Shown here: piece after piece, positions 1 through 11,286 of the stretch | How the letters are laid out: every line of letters starts with the position of its first letter | Numbering within the stretch: the first letter of the stretch is position 1 | NCBI GenBank assembly: GCA_037178625.1 | Contig: CM074134.1 | Coordinates: forward strand, 1,488,001-1,552,000 | Reading direction: 5' to 3' | DNA length: 64,000 nt | Origin: Skeletonema tropicum | Lineage: Eukaryota > Bacillariophyta > Thalassiosirophyceae > Thalassiosirales > Thalassiosiraceae | Notes under the pieces: model-generated | Database searches by the model: none | Told to the model about the DNA's origin: nothing | The model's input: the letters and a program-made list of their open reading frames with translations, nothing else | Made by a program: the position numbers and the translations under genes

Positions 1-581
1 TCTCTCGACATGACAATACCGTTGTTCTGCAGGATTACCAGTAGAATCCGACTCGATACGGAAGGTGGAAGGTGGCGACTGCAAGCGCTTGGATTATCGT
101 GGATGCGATCAACCAGTGTTACTTTCAGTTTGTGTCGTTGGAAGTGGTGTAGTGGGTGCAGAGGATGGAAATGTAGCTATCGAAATTGGGCAGCAGCATC
201 AAGGAGAGGCCTAGGTGATTGGTCATCCTGGTTGAGTTTGCAAGTAATTCCTCTTGGCAGTTCTGGTGACTTTGTTAGTTTATGCGCCATGGTCATGACT
301 GAATCATGATTCGTATATTCACTCGTCATGCATCATTGGCTGCATTTTCAGAAGTGTAAAGTCTTTCAATGATGCCGTTACTGAAGCCAAGGCTGTCCGT
401 TCCACTGGCCCCTCGGCAGCGGAGATTGCCAAACTTCCCAAGTGGGAAATGAATAGAAATGAATGCATGCATGGAGGGGGAGTACTTAGAAGTCAAAGTA
501 AAGTAAATTCAAGTACTCGTAGATATCCATCCTATTACTAGAGCAATAATACACGTGCCACAGCCAGGTCCAGCAAGCAAT

Positions 582-693
582 ATCACAGAGTGATTGCTGT
601 CCACTTTGAACTATTACATAGGAGTAACAATTAACTACGTACTAGAACTTCTCCGAGAAAATACATCACGGAGTGATTGCTGTCCACTTTGAA
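582..693. repeat. Paired direct repeat with palindromic head inside each 2.82-kb unit
   Basis: Positions 582-610 and 665-693 (unit L1) carry nearly the same 29-bp sequence, beginning ATCACAGAGTGAT and ATCACGGAGTGAT and continuing with TGCTGTCCACTTTGAA. They are 83 bp apart. Each head is an interrupted palindrome, ATCAC-N3-GTGAT. The pair is present in every unit that covers this part. The origin is unknown; a partial duplication or a binding-site pair are both possible. Confidence 0.85.
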
Positions 694-2037
694 TTCCAAT
701 CTCACGAAGAATTTTGTTCTTAGTCTCTAAATCACTCATACCATCGTCTTTCCGTTTCTTCATAACTTTTGAATTCTCTCGGCAAGACTGTGAATACTTG
801 ATGTTGCCTTGCTTCTTTTGTCGCTTTGATGAAGCTGTGCTTGCACTTCAAGGTCGACAACCTGCGATTGATATCATTATCGAGATCGGTCGGCTCCAAA
901 TTGCACAACTCCTTCCACTGCTCGGCAGTGATGACCATGGCAGTAGCAGTCACTCCCCTGCAATACCTAGCCCCTTCAGACCCCAGGGAATTATAATCAG
1001 GGAGTCCAATAATCAAATCATTCTTCATATATCATTGAGGATGGACTTTGAAACAAGCCCCACACTGCCGGCACTAAGAAAATCCTTTTGTTTTTTACTA
1101 ATGGTGCCAACTTCCACAAACCTCTCCAACTCAGTCAGGACAGTAACACCACCAGTCTTATTGTTCCCTGTAGATTTGATGGCATTAGCCACAACGGTAT
1201 TGTAGGCTGATTGTTAGGTGGTACCTGCATTGGCTGTCTCTGATTCTGGAGGGGTACTTGCCGTGGCCTTCTGCTTCTTGGTGGGATGCTCTTCTGATGC
1301 CCATAGAAGCATTGTCTTCTCCAAAGGTGTTGGCGGGTAGAATTGTATGCCCACTGCGAGCAAGTTCCTCCTCGTAAGATAGATCTCGGGCGGTGTAACC
1401 GGAACTCGGTCATGCTGCCCTTTCTCATCGATCGTGACGTGAACAACGTTTTCCGACGGAGCTCGTGCTCAATATTATTGCGGAGAATTTTTGTCATTCT
1501 AGTTGCAACACTTTCATTTTTCATATTTCTCAAGTGGGGGAAGATGTAGGGCGCTTTGAGAGCACTAACATTGTCACGGCGGAGACCACCAAATAGATAG
1601 AAGACGGCAAGTGAGCAGAATGGGCATAGCCGGTAGAGAATAGGTCACAGAACACGAGCATACACTGACGCTCAGTCTGCTTGATGATATTCCAGTCGAA
1701 ATCGGGGGCTTGGAAGTATGAATCCCAAGTTCCCTCATCATAACGGGCCTGATTGTGCTCCCCACCTCTTGCAACAGCAACTCGGTTCAAGTTGAATTCA
1801 GCAAGCCTACCTATTGGCGGAGTCGTAGTTTTCGACACTTTTGACGATGGACTGTGCAACCGAATTAGCATCTACACGCTCCGTCTCCAAATATTTCGCC
1901 CTTTCAACCGTTAAGCTGAATGCTAGATTACTGTAGAGAGGCAAATCAAAGATATAGTGTCCATCAACCATTGTAGATATATTATCTCCTGCCATCCTGC
2001 CATACAAGCTCCTTTTGTCGCTAGGTCTCGGCGGCAT
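635..2037 (-). pseudogene. Relic gene of the 2.82-kb unit (L1)
   Basis: Read on the minus strand, a coding-like stretch begins MPPRPSDKRSLYGRMAG and ends DVFSRRSSST. It is broken into successive frames: the first ends with ENYDSANR, the second carries GRLAEFNLNRVAVARGGEHN, and a third runs through FGGLRRDNVSALKAPYIF and LRNMKNESVATRM. A further shift leads into HVTIDEKGQHDRVPVTPP and FYPPTPLEKTMLLWASEEHP. One in-frame TAA (after TANAGTT) follows, then a segment ending SILNDI. A final frame starting MKNDLIIGLPDYN carries AMVITAEQWKELCNLEP, and a last shift leads to MKKRKDDGMSDLETK. Amino-acid usage across the joined frames looks protein-like, so I infer one ancient gene with at least four frameshifts and one stop. 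I do not recognise the family. A spliced gene is possible, but the breaks lack convincing introns. Confidence 0.5.
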
Positions 2038-2213
2038 GTCACACCCTGCCGACGTGCCACCCACACCACACGTGATTTCCAGTACTATTATGACGCCCAA
2101 TTACTTCTACAGGCCAATAAATCGAGCGACTACCTGCCATGGACTGCGAAAGAATGCGTCGCTTGGATCTTCAACCTATTAAATCATCATGAGCGTGCAT
2201 GAGATATCAACCT

Positions 2214-2276
2214 GGGACAAGTTTGGGCAGAAACGGGACAAGTTTGGGCAGAAACGGGACAAGTTTGGGCAGAAAC
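2214..2276. repeat. 21-bp minisatellite, three copies, inside each unit
   Basis: The 21-mer GGGACAAGTTTGGGCAGAAAC is repeated three times in tandem. Most units keep three copies; unit L4 has two. On one strand it encodes SRFCPNL repeats, but no real gene is evident. Confidence 0.9.
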
Positions 2277-2824
2277 GGGAATATGGAAACACAGCAGCAC
2301 AGGTACCATAGGCACCGAGCACCGAGCGATGTAGCATCACACAACGTTGTATCATTGTCTCATAAGAGAGGCAACTGAGGGTGGACGGTGGACATTCATT
2401 CTGCCGCTGATAGCAATGACTCTCAAAAACAGAGTGCTGATGGAATGAATCAACAATGGAGGAGGAGGGCTGGAGATTCAACCAGAACCAGGCGGGCGGG
2501 GCAAATACACATTACATCCGTCATCCTCATCATCAACACTGCAATTTTATCATCGTCTTGCCTCATAACTCATAACGTAACTGCCATCCCAAGCATCGAT
2601 TTACGTGACGGGCTGTATAGTAAGGATGGAAAGATCTGCATTATGTGGAAGCGCCAATGAACTCAAGGAAGCGTTTTGGGACATTCAATAAATGCTGTGA
2701 CTAGTTTATCTTTGATCTTCTTACCGCAGAAGGAAGTGCCAAGTCATTATGGCTAGTTATCTAGTGGGCAACAAATTGGGATTCATATTTTCCAAAATAA
2801 CAATTGGTCAACTTGCATTGGGAC

Positions 2825-5646
2825 TCTCTCGACATGACAATACCGTTGTTCTGCAGGATTACCAGTAGAATCCGACTCGATACGGAAGGTGGAAGGTGGC
2901 GACTGCAAGCGCTTGGATTATCGTGGATGCGATCAACCAGTGTTACTTTCAGTTTGTGTCGTTGGAAGTGGTGTAGTGGGTGCAGAGGATGGAAATGTAG
3001 CTATCGAAATTGGGCAGCAGCATCAAGGAGAGGCCTAGGTGATTGGTCATCCTGGTTGAGTTTGCAAGTAATTCCTCTTGGCAGTTCTGGTGACTTTGTT
3101 AGTTTATGCGCCATGGTCATGACTGAATCATGATTCGTATATTCACTCGTCATGCATCATTGGCTGCATTTTCAGAAGTGTAAAGTCTTTCAATGATGCC
3201 GTTACTGAAGCCAAGGCTGTCCGTTCCACTGGCCCCTCGGCAGCGGAGATTGCCAAACTTCCCAAGTGGGAAATGAATAGAAATGAATGCATGCATGGAG
3301 GGGGAGTACTTAGAAGTCAAAGTAAAGTAAATTCAAGTACTCGTAGATATCCATCCTATTACTAGAGCAATAATACACGTGCCACAGCCAGGTCCAGCAA
3401 GCAATATCACAGAGTGATTGCTGTCCACTTTGAACTATTACATAGGAGTAACAATTAACTACGTACTAGAACTTCTCCGAGAAAATACATCACGGAGTGA
3501 TTGCTGTCCACTTTGAATTCCAATCTCACGAAGAATTTTGTTCTTAGTCTCTAAATCACTCATACCATCGTCTTTCCGTTTCTTCATAACTTTTGAATTC
3601 TCTCGGCAAGACTGTGAATACTTGATGTTGCCTTGCTTCTTTTGTCGCTTTGATGAAGCTGTGCTTGCACTTCAAGGTCGACAACCTGCGATTGATATCA
3701 TTATCGAGATCGGTCGGCTCCAAATTGCACAACTCCTTCCACTGCTCGGCAGTGATGACCATGGCAGTAGCAGTCACTCCCCTGCAATACCTAGCCCCTT
3801 CAGACCCCAGGGAATTATAATCAGGGAGTCCAATAATCAAATCATTCTTCATATATCATTGAGGATGGACTTTGAAACAAGCCCCACACTGCCGGCACTA
3901 AGAAAATCCTTTTGTTTTTTACTAATGGTGCCAACTTCCACAAACCTCTCCAACTCAGTCAGGACAGTAACACCACCAGTCTTATTGTTCCCTGTAGATT
4001 TGATGGCATTAGCCACAACGGTATTGTAGGCTGATTGTTAGGTGGTACCTGCATTGGCTGTCTCTGATTCTGGAGGGGTACTTGCCGTGGCCTTCTGCTT
4101 CTTGGTGGGATGCTCTTCTGATGCCCATAGAAGCATTGTCTTCTCCAAAGGTGTTGGCGGGTAGAATTGTATGCCCACTGCGAGCAAGTTCCTCCTCGTA
4201 AGATAGATCTCGGGCGGTGTAACCGGAACTCGGTCATGCTGCCCTTTCTCATCGATCGTGACGTGAACAACGTTTTCCGACGGAGCTCGTGCTCAATATT
4301 ATTGCGGAGAATTTTTGTCATTCTAGTTGCAACACTTTCATTTTTCATATTTCTCAAGTGGGGGAAGATGTAGGGCGCTTTGAGAGCACTAACATTGTCA
4401 CGGCGGAGACCACCAAATAGATAGAAGACGGCAAGTGAGCAGAATGGGCATAGCCGGTAGAGAATAGGTCACAGAACACGAGCATACACTGACGCTCAGT
4501 CTGCTTGATGATATTCCAGTCGAAATCGGGGGCTTGGAAGTATGAATCCCAAGTTCCCTCATCATAACGGGCCTGATTGTGCTCCCCACCTCTTGCAACA
4601 GCAACTCGGTTCAAGTTGAATTCAGCAAGCCTACCTATTGGCGGAGTCGTAGTTTTCGACACTTTTGACGATGGACTGTGCAACCGAATTAGCATCTACA
4701 CGCTCCGTCTCCAAATATTTCGCCCTTTCAACCGTTAAGCTGAATGCTAGATTACTGTAGAGAGGCAAATCAAAGATATAGTGTCCATCAACCATTGTAG
4801 ATATATTATCTCCTGCCATCCTGCCATACAAGCTCCTTTTGTCGCTAGGTCTCGGCGGCATGTCACACCCTGCCGACGTGCCACCCACACCACACGTGAT
4901 TTCCAGTACTATTATGACGCCCAATTACTTCTACAGGCCAATAAATCGAGCGACTACCTGCCATGGACTGCGAAAGAATGCGTCGCTTGGATCTTCAACC
5001 TATTAAATCATCATGAGCGTGCATGAGATATCAACCTGGGACAAGTTTGGGCAGAAACGGGACAAGTTTGGGCAGAAACGGGACAAGTTTGGGCAGAAAC
5101 GGGAATATGGAAACACAGCAGCACAGGTACCCATAGGCACCGAGCACCGAGCGATGTAGCATCACACAACGTTGTATCATTGTCTCATAAGAGAGGCAAC
5201 TGAGGGTGGACGGTGGACATTCATTCTGCCGCTGATAGCAATGACTCTCAAAAACAGAGTGCTGATGGAATGAATCAACAATGGAGGAGGAGGGCTGGAG
5301 ATTCAACCAGAACCAGGCGGGCGGGGCAAATACACATTACATCCGTCATCCTCATCAACACTGCAATTTTATCATCGTCTTGCCTCATAACTCATAACGT
5401 AACTGCCATCCCAAGCATCGATTTACGTGACGGGCTGTATAGTAAGGATGGAAAGATCTGCATTATGTGGAAGCGCCAATGAACTCAAGGAAGCGTTTTG
5501 GGACATTCAATAAATGCTGTGACTAGTTTATCTTTGATCTTCTTACCGCAGAAGGAAGTGCCAAGTCATTATGGCTAGTTATCTAGTGGGCAACAAATTG
5601 GGATTCATATTTTCCAAAATAACAATTGGTCAACTTGCATTGGGAC
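2825..5646 (-). repeat. 2.82-kb unit L2
   Basis: 2822 bp. Its private variant is one extra C at about 5130 (GGTACCCATAGG). Confidence 0.95.
3459..4861 (-). pseudogene. Relic gene of the 2.82-kb unit (L2)
   Basis: Same lesions as in L1, with no further change seen in the coding-like part. Confidence 0.5.
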
Positions 5647-8468
5647 TCTCTCGACATGACAATACCGTTGTTCTGCAGGATTACCAGTAGAATCCGACTC
5701 GATACGGAAGGTGGAAGGTGGCGACTGCAAGCGCTTGGATTATCGTGGATGCGATCAACCAGTGTTACTTTCAGTTTGTGTCGTTGGAAGTGGTGTAGTG
5801 GGTGCAGAGGATGGAAATGTAGCTATCGAAATTGGGCAGCAGCATCAAGGAGAGGCCTAGGTGATTGGTCATCCTGGTTGAGTTTGCAAGTAATTCCTCT
5901 TGGCAGTTCTGGTGACTTTGTTAGTTTATGCGCCATGGTCATGACTGAATCATGATTCGTATATTCACTCGTCATGCATCATTGGCTGCATTTTCAGAAG
6001 TGTAAAGTCTTTCAATGATGCCGTTACTGAAGCCAAGGCTGTCCGTTCCACTGGCCCCTCGGCAGCGGAGATTGCCAAACTTCCCAAGTGGGAAATGAAT
6101 AGAAATGAATGCATGCATGGAGGGGGAGTACTTAGAAGTCAAAGTAAAGTAAATTCAAGTACTCGTAGATATCCATCCTATTACTAGAGCAATAATACAC
6201 GTGCCACAGCCAGGTCCAGCAAGCAATATCACAGAGTGATTGCTGTCCACTTTGAACTATTACATAGGAGTAACAATTAACTACGTACTAGAACTTCTCC
6301 GAGAAAATACATCACGGAGTGATTGCTGTCCACTTTGAATTCCAATCTCACGAAGAATTTTGTTCTTAGTCTCTAAATCACTCATACCATCGTCTTTCCG
6401 TTTCTTCATAACTTTTGAATTCTCTCGGCAAGACTGTGAATACTTGATGTTGCCTTGCTTCTTTTGTCGCTTTGATGAAGCTGTGCTTGCACTTCAAGGT
6501 CGACAACCTGCGATTGATATCATTATCGAGATCGGTCGGCTCCAAATTGCACAACTCCTTCCACTGCTCGGCAGTGATGACCATGGCAGTAGCAGTCACT
6601 CCCCTGCAATACCTAGCCCCTTCAGACCCCAGGGAATTATAATCAGGGAGTCCAATAATCAAATCATTCTTCATATATCATTGAGGATGGACTTTGAAAC
6701 AAGCCCCACACTGCCGGCACTAAGAAAATCCTTTTGTTTTTTTACTAATGGTGCCAACTTCCACAAACCTCTCCAACTCAGTCAGGACAGTAACACCACC
6801 AGTCTTATTGTTCCCTGTAGATTTGATGGCATTAGCCACAACGGTATTGTAGGCTGATTGTTAGGTGGTACCTGCATTGGCTGTCTCTGATTCTGGAGGG
6901 GTACTTGCCGTGGCCTTCTGCTTCTTGGTGGGATGCTCTTCTGATGCCCATAGAAGCATTGTCTTCTCCAAAGGTGTTGGCGGGTAGAATTGTATGCCCA
7001 CTGCGAGCAAGTTCCTCCTCGTAAGATAGATCTCGGGCGGTGTAACCGGAACTCGGTCATGCTGCCCTTTCTCATCGATCGTGACGTGAACAACGTTTTC
7101 CGACGGAGCTCGTGCTCAATATTATTGCGGAGAATTTTTGTCATTCTAGTTGCAACACTTTCATTTTTCATATTTCTCAAGTGGGGGAAGATGTAGGGCG
7201 CTTTGAGAGCACTAACATTGTCACGGCGGAGACCACCAAATAGATAGAAGACGGCAAGTGAGCAGAATGGGCATAGCCGGTAGAGAATAGGTCACAGAAC
7301 ACGAGCATACACTGACGCTCAGTCTGCTTGATGATATTCCAGTCGAAATCGGGGGCTTGGAAGTATGAATCCCAAGTTCCCTCATCATAACGGGCCTGAT
7401 TGTGCTCCCCACCTCTTGCAACAGCAACTCGGTTCAAGTTGAATTCAGCAAGCCTACCTATTGGCGGAGTCGTAGTTTTCGACACTTTTGACGATGGACT
7501 GTGCAACCGAATTAGCATCTACACGCTCCGTCTCCAAATATTTCGCCCTTTCAACCGTTAAGCTGAATGCTAGATTACTGTAGAGAGGCAAATCAAAGAT
7601 ATAGTGTCCATCAACCATTGTAGATATATTATCTCCTGCCATCCTGCCATACAAGCTCCTTTTGTCGCTAGGTCTCGGCGGCATGTCACACCCTGCCGAC
7701 GTGCCACCCACACCACACGTGATTTCCAGTACTATTATGACGCCCAATTACTTCTACAGGCCAATAAATCGAGCGACTACCTGCCATGGACTGCGAAAGA
7801 ATGCGTCGCTTGGATCTTCAACCTATTAAATCATCATGAGCGTGCATGAGATATCAACCTGGGACAAGTTTGGGCAGAAACGGGACAAGTTTGGGCAGAA
7901 ACGGGACAAGTTTGGGCAGAAACGGGAATATGGAAACACAGCAGCACAGGTACCATAGGCACCGAGCACCGAGCGATGTAGCATCACACAACGTTGTATC
8001 ATTGTCTCATAAGAGAGGCAACTGAGGGTGGACGGTGGACATTCATTCTGCCGCTGATAGCAATGACTCTCAAAAACAGAGTGCTGATGGAATGAATCAA
8101 CAATGGAGGAGGAGGGCTGGAGATTCAACCAGAACCAGGCGGGCGGGGCAAATACACATTACATCCGTCATCCTCATCAACACTGCAATTTTATCATCGT
8201 CTTGCCTCATAACTCATAACGTAACTGCCATCCCAAGCATCGATTTACGTGACGGGCTGTATAGTAAGGATGGAAAGATCTGCATTATGTGGAAGCGCCA
8301 ATGAACTCAAGGAAGCGTTTTGGGACATTCAATAAATGCTGTGACTAGTTTATCTTTGATCTTCTTACCGCAGAAGGAAGTGCCAAGTCATTATGGCTAG
8401 TTATCTAGTGGGCAACAAATTGGGATTCATATTTTCCAAAATAACAATTGGTCAACTTGCATTGGGAC
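5647..8468 (-). repeat. 2.82-kb unit L3
   Basis: 2822 bp. It carries a seven-T run at about 6735-6741 where the other left units have six. The same allele occurs in right-arm unit R2. Confidence 0.95.
6281..7684 (-). pseudogene. Relic gene of the 2.82-kb unit (L3)
   Basis: As L1, plus one extra base in the A-run (minus strand) of the GTISKKQKDF segment, which breaks that segment's frame as well. Confidence 0.5.
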
Positions 8469-11286
8469 TCTCTCGACATGACAATACCGTTGTTCTGCAG
8501 GATTACCAGTAGAATCCGACTCGATACGGAAGGTGGAAGGTGGCGACTGCAAGCGCTTGGATTATCGTGGATGCGATCAACCAGTGTTACTTTCAGTTTG
8601 TGTCGTTGGAAGTGGTGTAGTGGGTGCAGAGGATGGAAATGTAGCTATCGAAATTGGGCAGCAGCATCAAGGAGAGGCCTAGGTGATTGGTCATCCTGGT
8701 TGAGTTTGCAAGTAATTCCTCTTGGCAGTTCTGGTGACTTTGTTAGTTTATGCGCCATGGTCATGACTGAATCATGATTCGTATATTCACTCGTCATGCA
8801 TCATTGGCTGCATTTTCAGAAGTGTAAAGTCTTTCAATGATGCCGTTACTGAAGCCAAGGCTGTCCGTTCCACTGGCCCCTCGGCAGCGGAGATTGCCAA
8901 ACTTCCCAAGTGGGAAATGAATAGAAATGAATGCATGCATGGAGGGGGAGTACTTAGAAGTCAAAGTAAAGTAAATTCAAGTACTCGTAGATATCCATCC
9001 TATTACTAGAGCAATAATACACGTGCCACAGCCAGGTCCAGCAAGCAATATCACAGAGTGATTGCTGTCCACTTTGAACTATTACATAGGAGTAACAATT
9101 AACTACGTACTAGAACTTCTCCGAGAAAATACATCACGGAGTGATTGCTGTCCACTTTGAATTCCAATCTCACGAAGAATTTTGTTCTTAGTCTCTAAAT
9201 CACTCATACCATCGTCTTTCCGTTTCTTCATAACTTTTGAATTCTCTCGGCAAGACTGTGAATACTTGATGTTGCCTTGCTTCTTTTGTCGCTTTGATGA
9301 AGCTGTGCTTGCACTTCAAGGTCGACAACCTGCGATTGATATCATTATCGAGATCGGTCGGCTCCAAATTGCACAACTCCTTCCACTGCTCGGCAGTGAT
9401 GACCATGGCAGTAGCAGTCACTCCCCTGCAATACCTAGCCCCTTCAGACCCCAGGGAATTATAATCAGGGAGTCCAATAATCAAATCATTCTTCATATAT
9501 CATTGAGGATGGACTTTGAAACAAGCCCCACACTGCCGGCACTAAGAAAATCCTTTTGTTTTTTACTAATGGTGCCAACTTCCACAAACCTCTCCAACTC
9601 AGTCAGGACAGTAACACCACCAGTCTTATTGTTCCCTGTAGATTTGATGGCATTAGCCACAACGGTATTGTAGGCTGATTGTTAGGTGGTACCTGCATTG
9701 GCTGTCTCTGATTCTGGAGGGGTACTTGCCGTGGCCTTCTGCTTCTTGGTGGGATGCTCTTCTGATGCCCATAGAAGCATTGTCTTCTCCAAAGGTGTTG
9801 GCGGGTAGAATTGTATGCCCACTGCGAGCAAGTTCCTCCTCGTAAGATAGATCTCGGGCGGTGTAACCGGAACTCGGTCATGCTGCCCTTTCTCATCGAT
9901 CGTGACGTGAACAACGTTTTCCGACGGAGCTCGTGCTCAATATTATTGCGGAGAATTTTTGTCATTCTAGTTGCAACACTTTCATTTTTCATATTTCTCA
10001 AGTGGGGGAAGATGTAGGGCGCTTTGAGAGCACTAACATTGTCACGGCGGAGACCACCAAATAGATAGAAGACGGCAAGTGAGCAGAATGGGCATAGCCG
10101 GTAGAGAATAGGTCACAGAACACGAGCATACACTGACGCTCAGTCTGCTTGATGATATTCCAGTCGAAATCGGGGGCTTGGAAGTATGAATCCCAAGTTC
10201 CCTCATCATAACGGGCCTGATTGTGCTCCCCACCTCTTGCAACAGCAACTCGGTTCAAGTTGAATTCAGCAAGCCTACCTATTGGCGGAGTCGTAGTTTT
10301 CGACACTTTTGACGATGGACTGTGCAACCGAATTAGCATCTACACGCTCCGTCTCCAAATATTTCGCCCTTTCAACCGTTAAGCTGAATGCTAGATTACT
10401 GTAGAGAGGCAAATCAAAGATATAGTGTCCATCAACCATTGTAGATATATTATCTCCTGCCATCCTGCCATACAAGCTCCTTTTGTCGCTAGGTCTCGGC
10501 GGCATGTCACACCCTGCCGACGTGCCACCCACACCACACGTGATTTCCAGTACTATTATGACGCCCAATTACTTCTACAGGCCAATAAATCGAGCGACTA
10601 CCTGCCATGGACTGCGAAAGAATGCGTCGCTTGGATCTTCAACCTATTAAATCATCATGAGCGTGCATGAGATATCAACCTGGGACAAGTTTGGGCAGAA
10701 ACGGGACAAGTTTGGGCAGAAACGGGAATATGGAAACACAGCAGCACAGGTACCTACAGCAGCACAGGTACCATAGGCACCGAGCACCGAGCGATGTAGC
10801 ATCACACAACGTTGTATCATTGTCTCATAAGAGAGGCAACTGAGGGTGGACGGTGGACATTCATTCTGCCGCTGATAGCAATGACTCTCAAAAACAGAGT
10901 GCTGATGGAATGAATCAACAATGGAGGAGGAGGGCTGGAGATTCAACCAGAACCAGGCGGGCGGGGCAAATACACATTACATCCGTCATCCTCATCAACA
11001 CTGCAATTTTATCATCGTCTTGCCTCATAACTCATAACGTAACTGCCATCCCAAGCATCGATTTACGTGACGGGCTGTATAGTAAGGATGGAAAGATCTG
11101 CATTATGTGGAAGCGCCAATGAACTCAAGGAAGCGTTTTGGGACATTCAATAAATGCTGTGACTAGTTTATCTTTGATCTTCTTACCGCAGAAGGAAGTG
11201 CCAAGTCATTATGGCTAGTTATCTAGTGGGCAACAAATTGGGATTCATATTTTCCAAAATAACAATTGGTCAACTTGCATTGGGAC
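8469..11286 (-). repeat. 2.82-kb unit L4
   Basis: 2818 bp. The internal 21-bp minisatellite is contracted from three copies to two at about 10,683. Next to it an 18-bp block (ACAGCAGCACAGGTACC plus one base) is duplicated at 10,738-10,772. Confidence 0.95.
9103..10505 (-). pseudogene. Relic gene of the 2.82-kb unit (L4)
   Basis: Coding-like part as in L1. The unit's private changes lie outside it. Confidence 0.5.

Larger units (their letters stand above)
1..2824 (-). repeat. 2.82-kb unit L1
   Basis: First unit in the window, cut only by the arbitrary phase of the window. Its private variant is one extra trinucleotide at about 2530 (CATCATCAAC instead of CATCAAC). Confidence 0.95.

Noticed and set aside
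10..309. 99-109-codon ORF beginning MTIPLFCRITSRIRLDTEG in each unit
   Set aside because: No recognisable motif, odd Trp- and Cys-rich composition, no partner frame. It is kept only because the whole unit is amplified.
714..1205. 163-codon plus-strand ORF in each left-array unit (and its counterpart in the right array)
   Set aside because: It is the antisense shadow of the relic gene. Composition and lack of any motif favour the other strand.
2214..2276. Possible CRISPR-like array from the 21-bp repeats
   Set aside because: The repeats are directly adjacent without spacers; it is a plain minisatellite.
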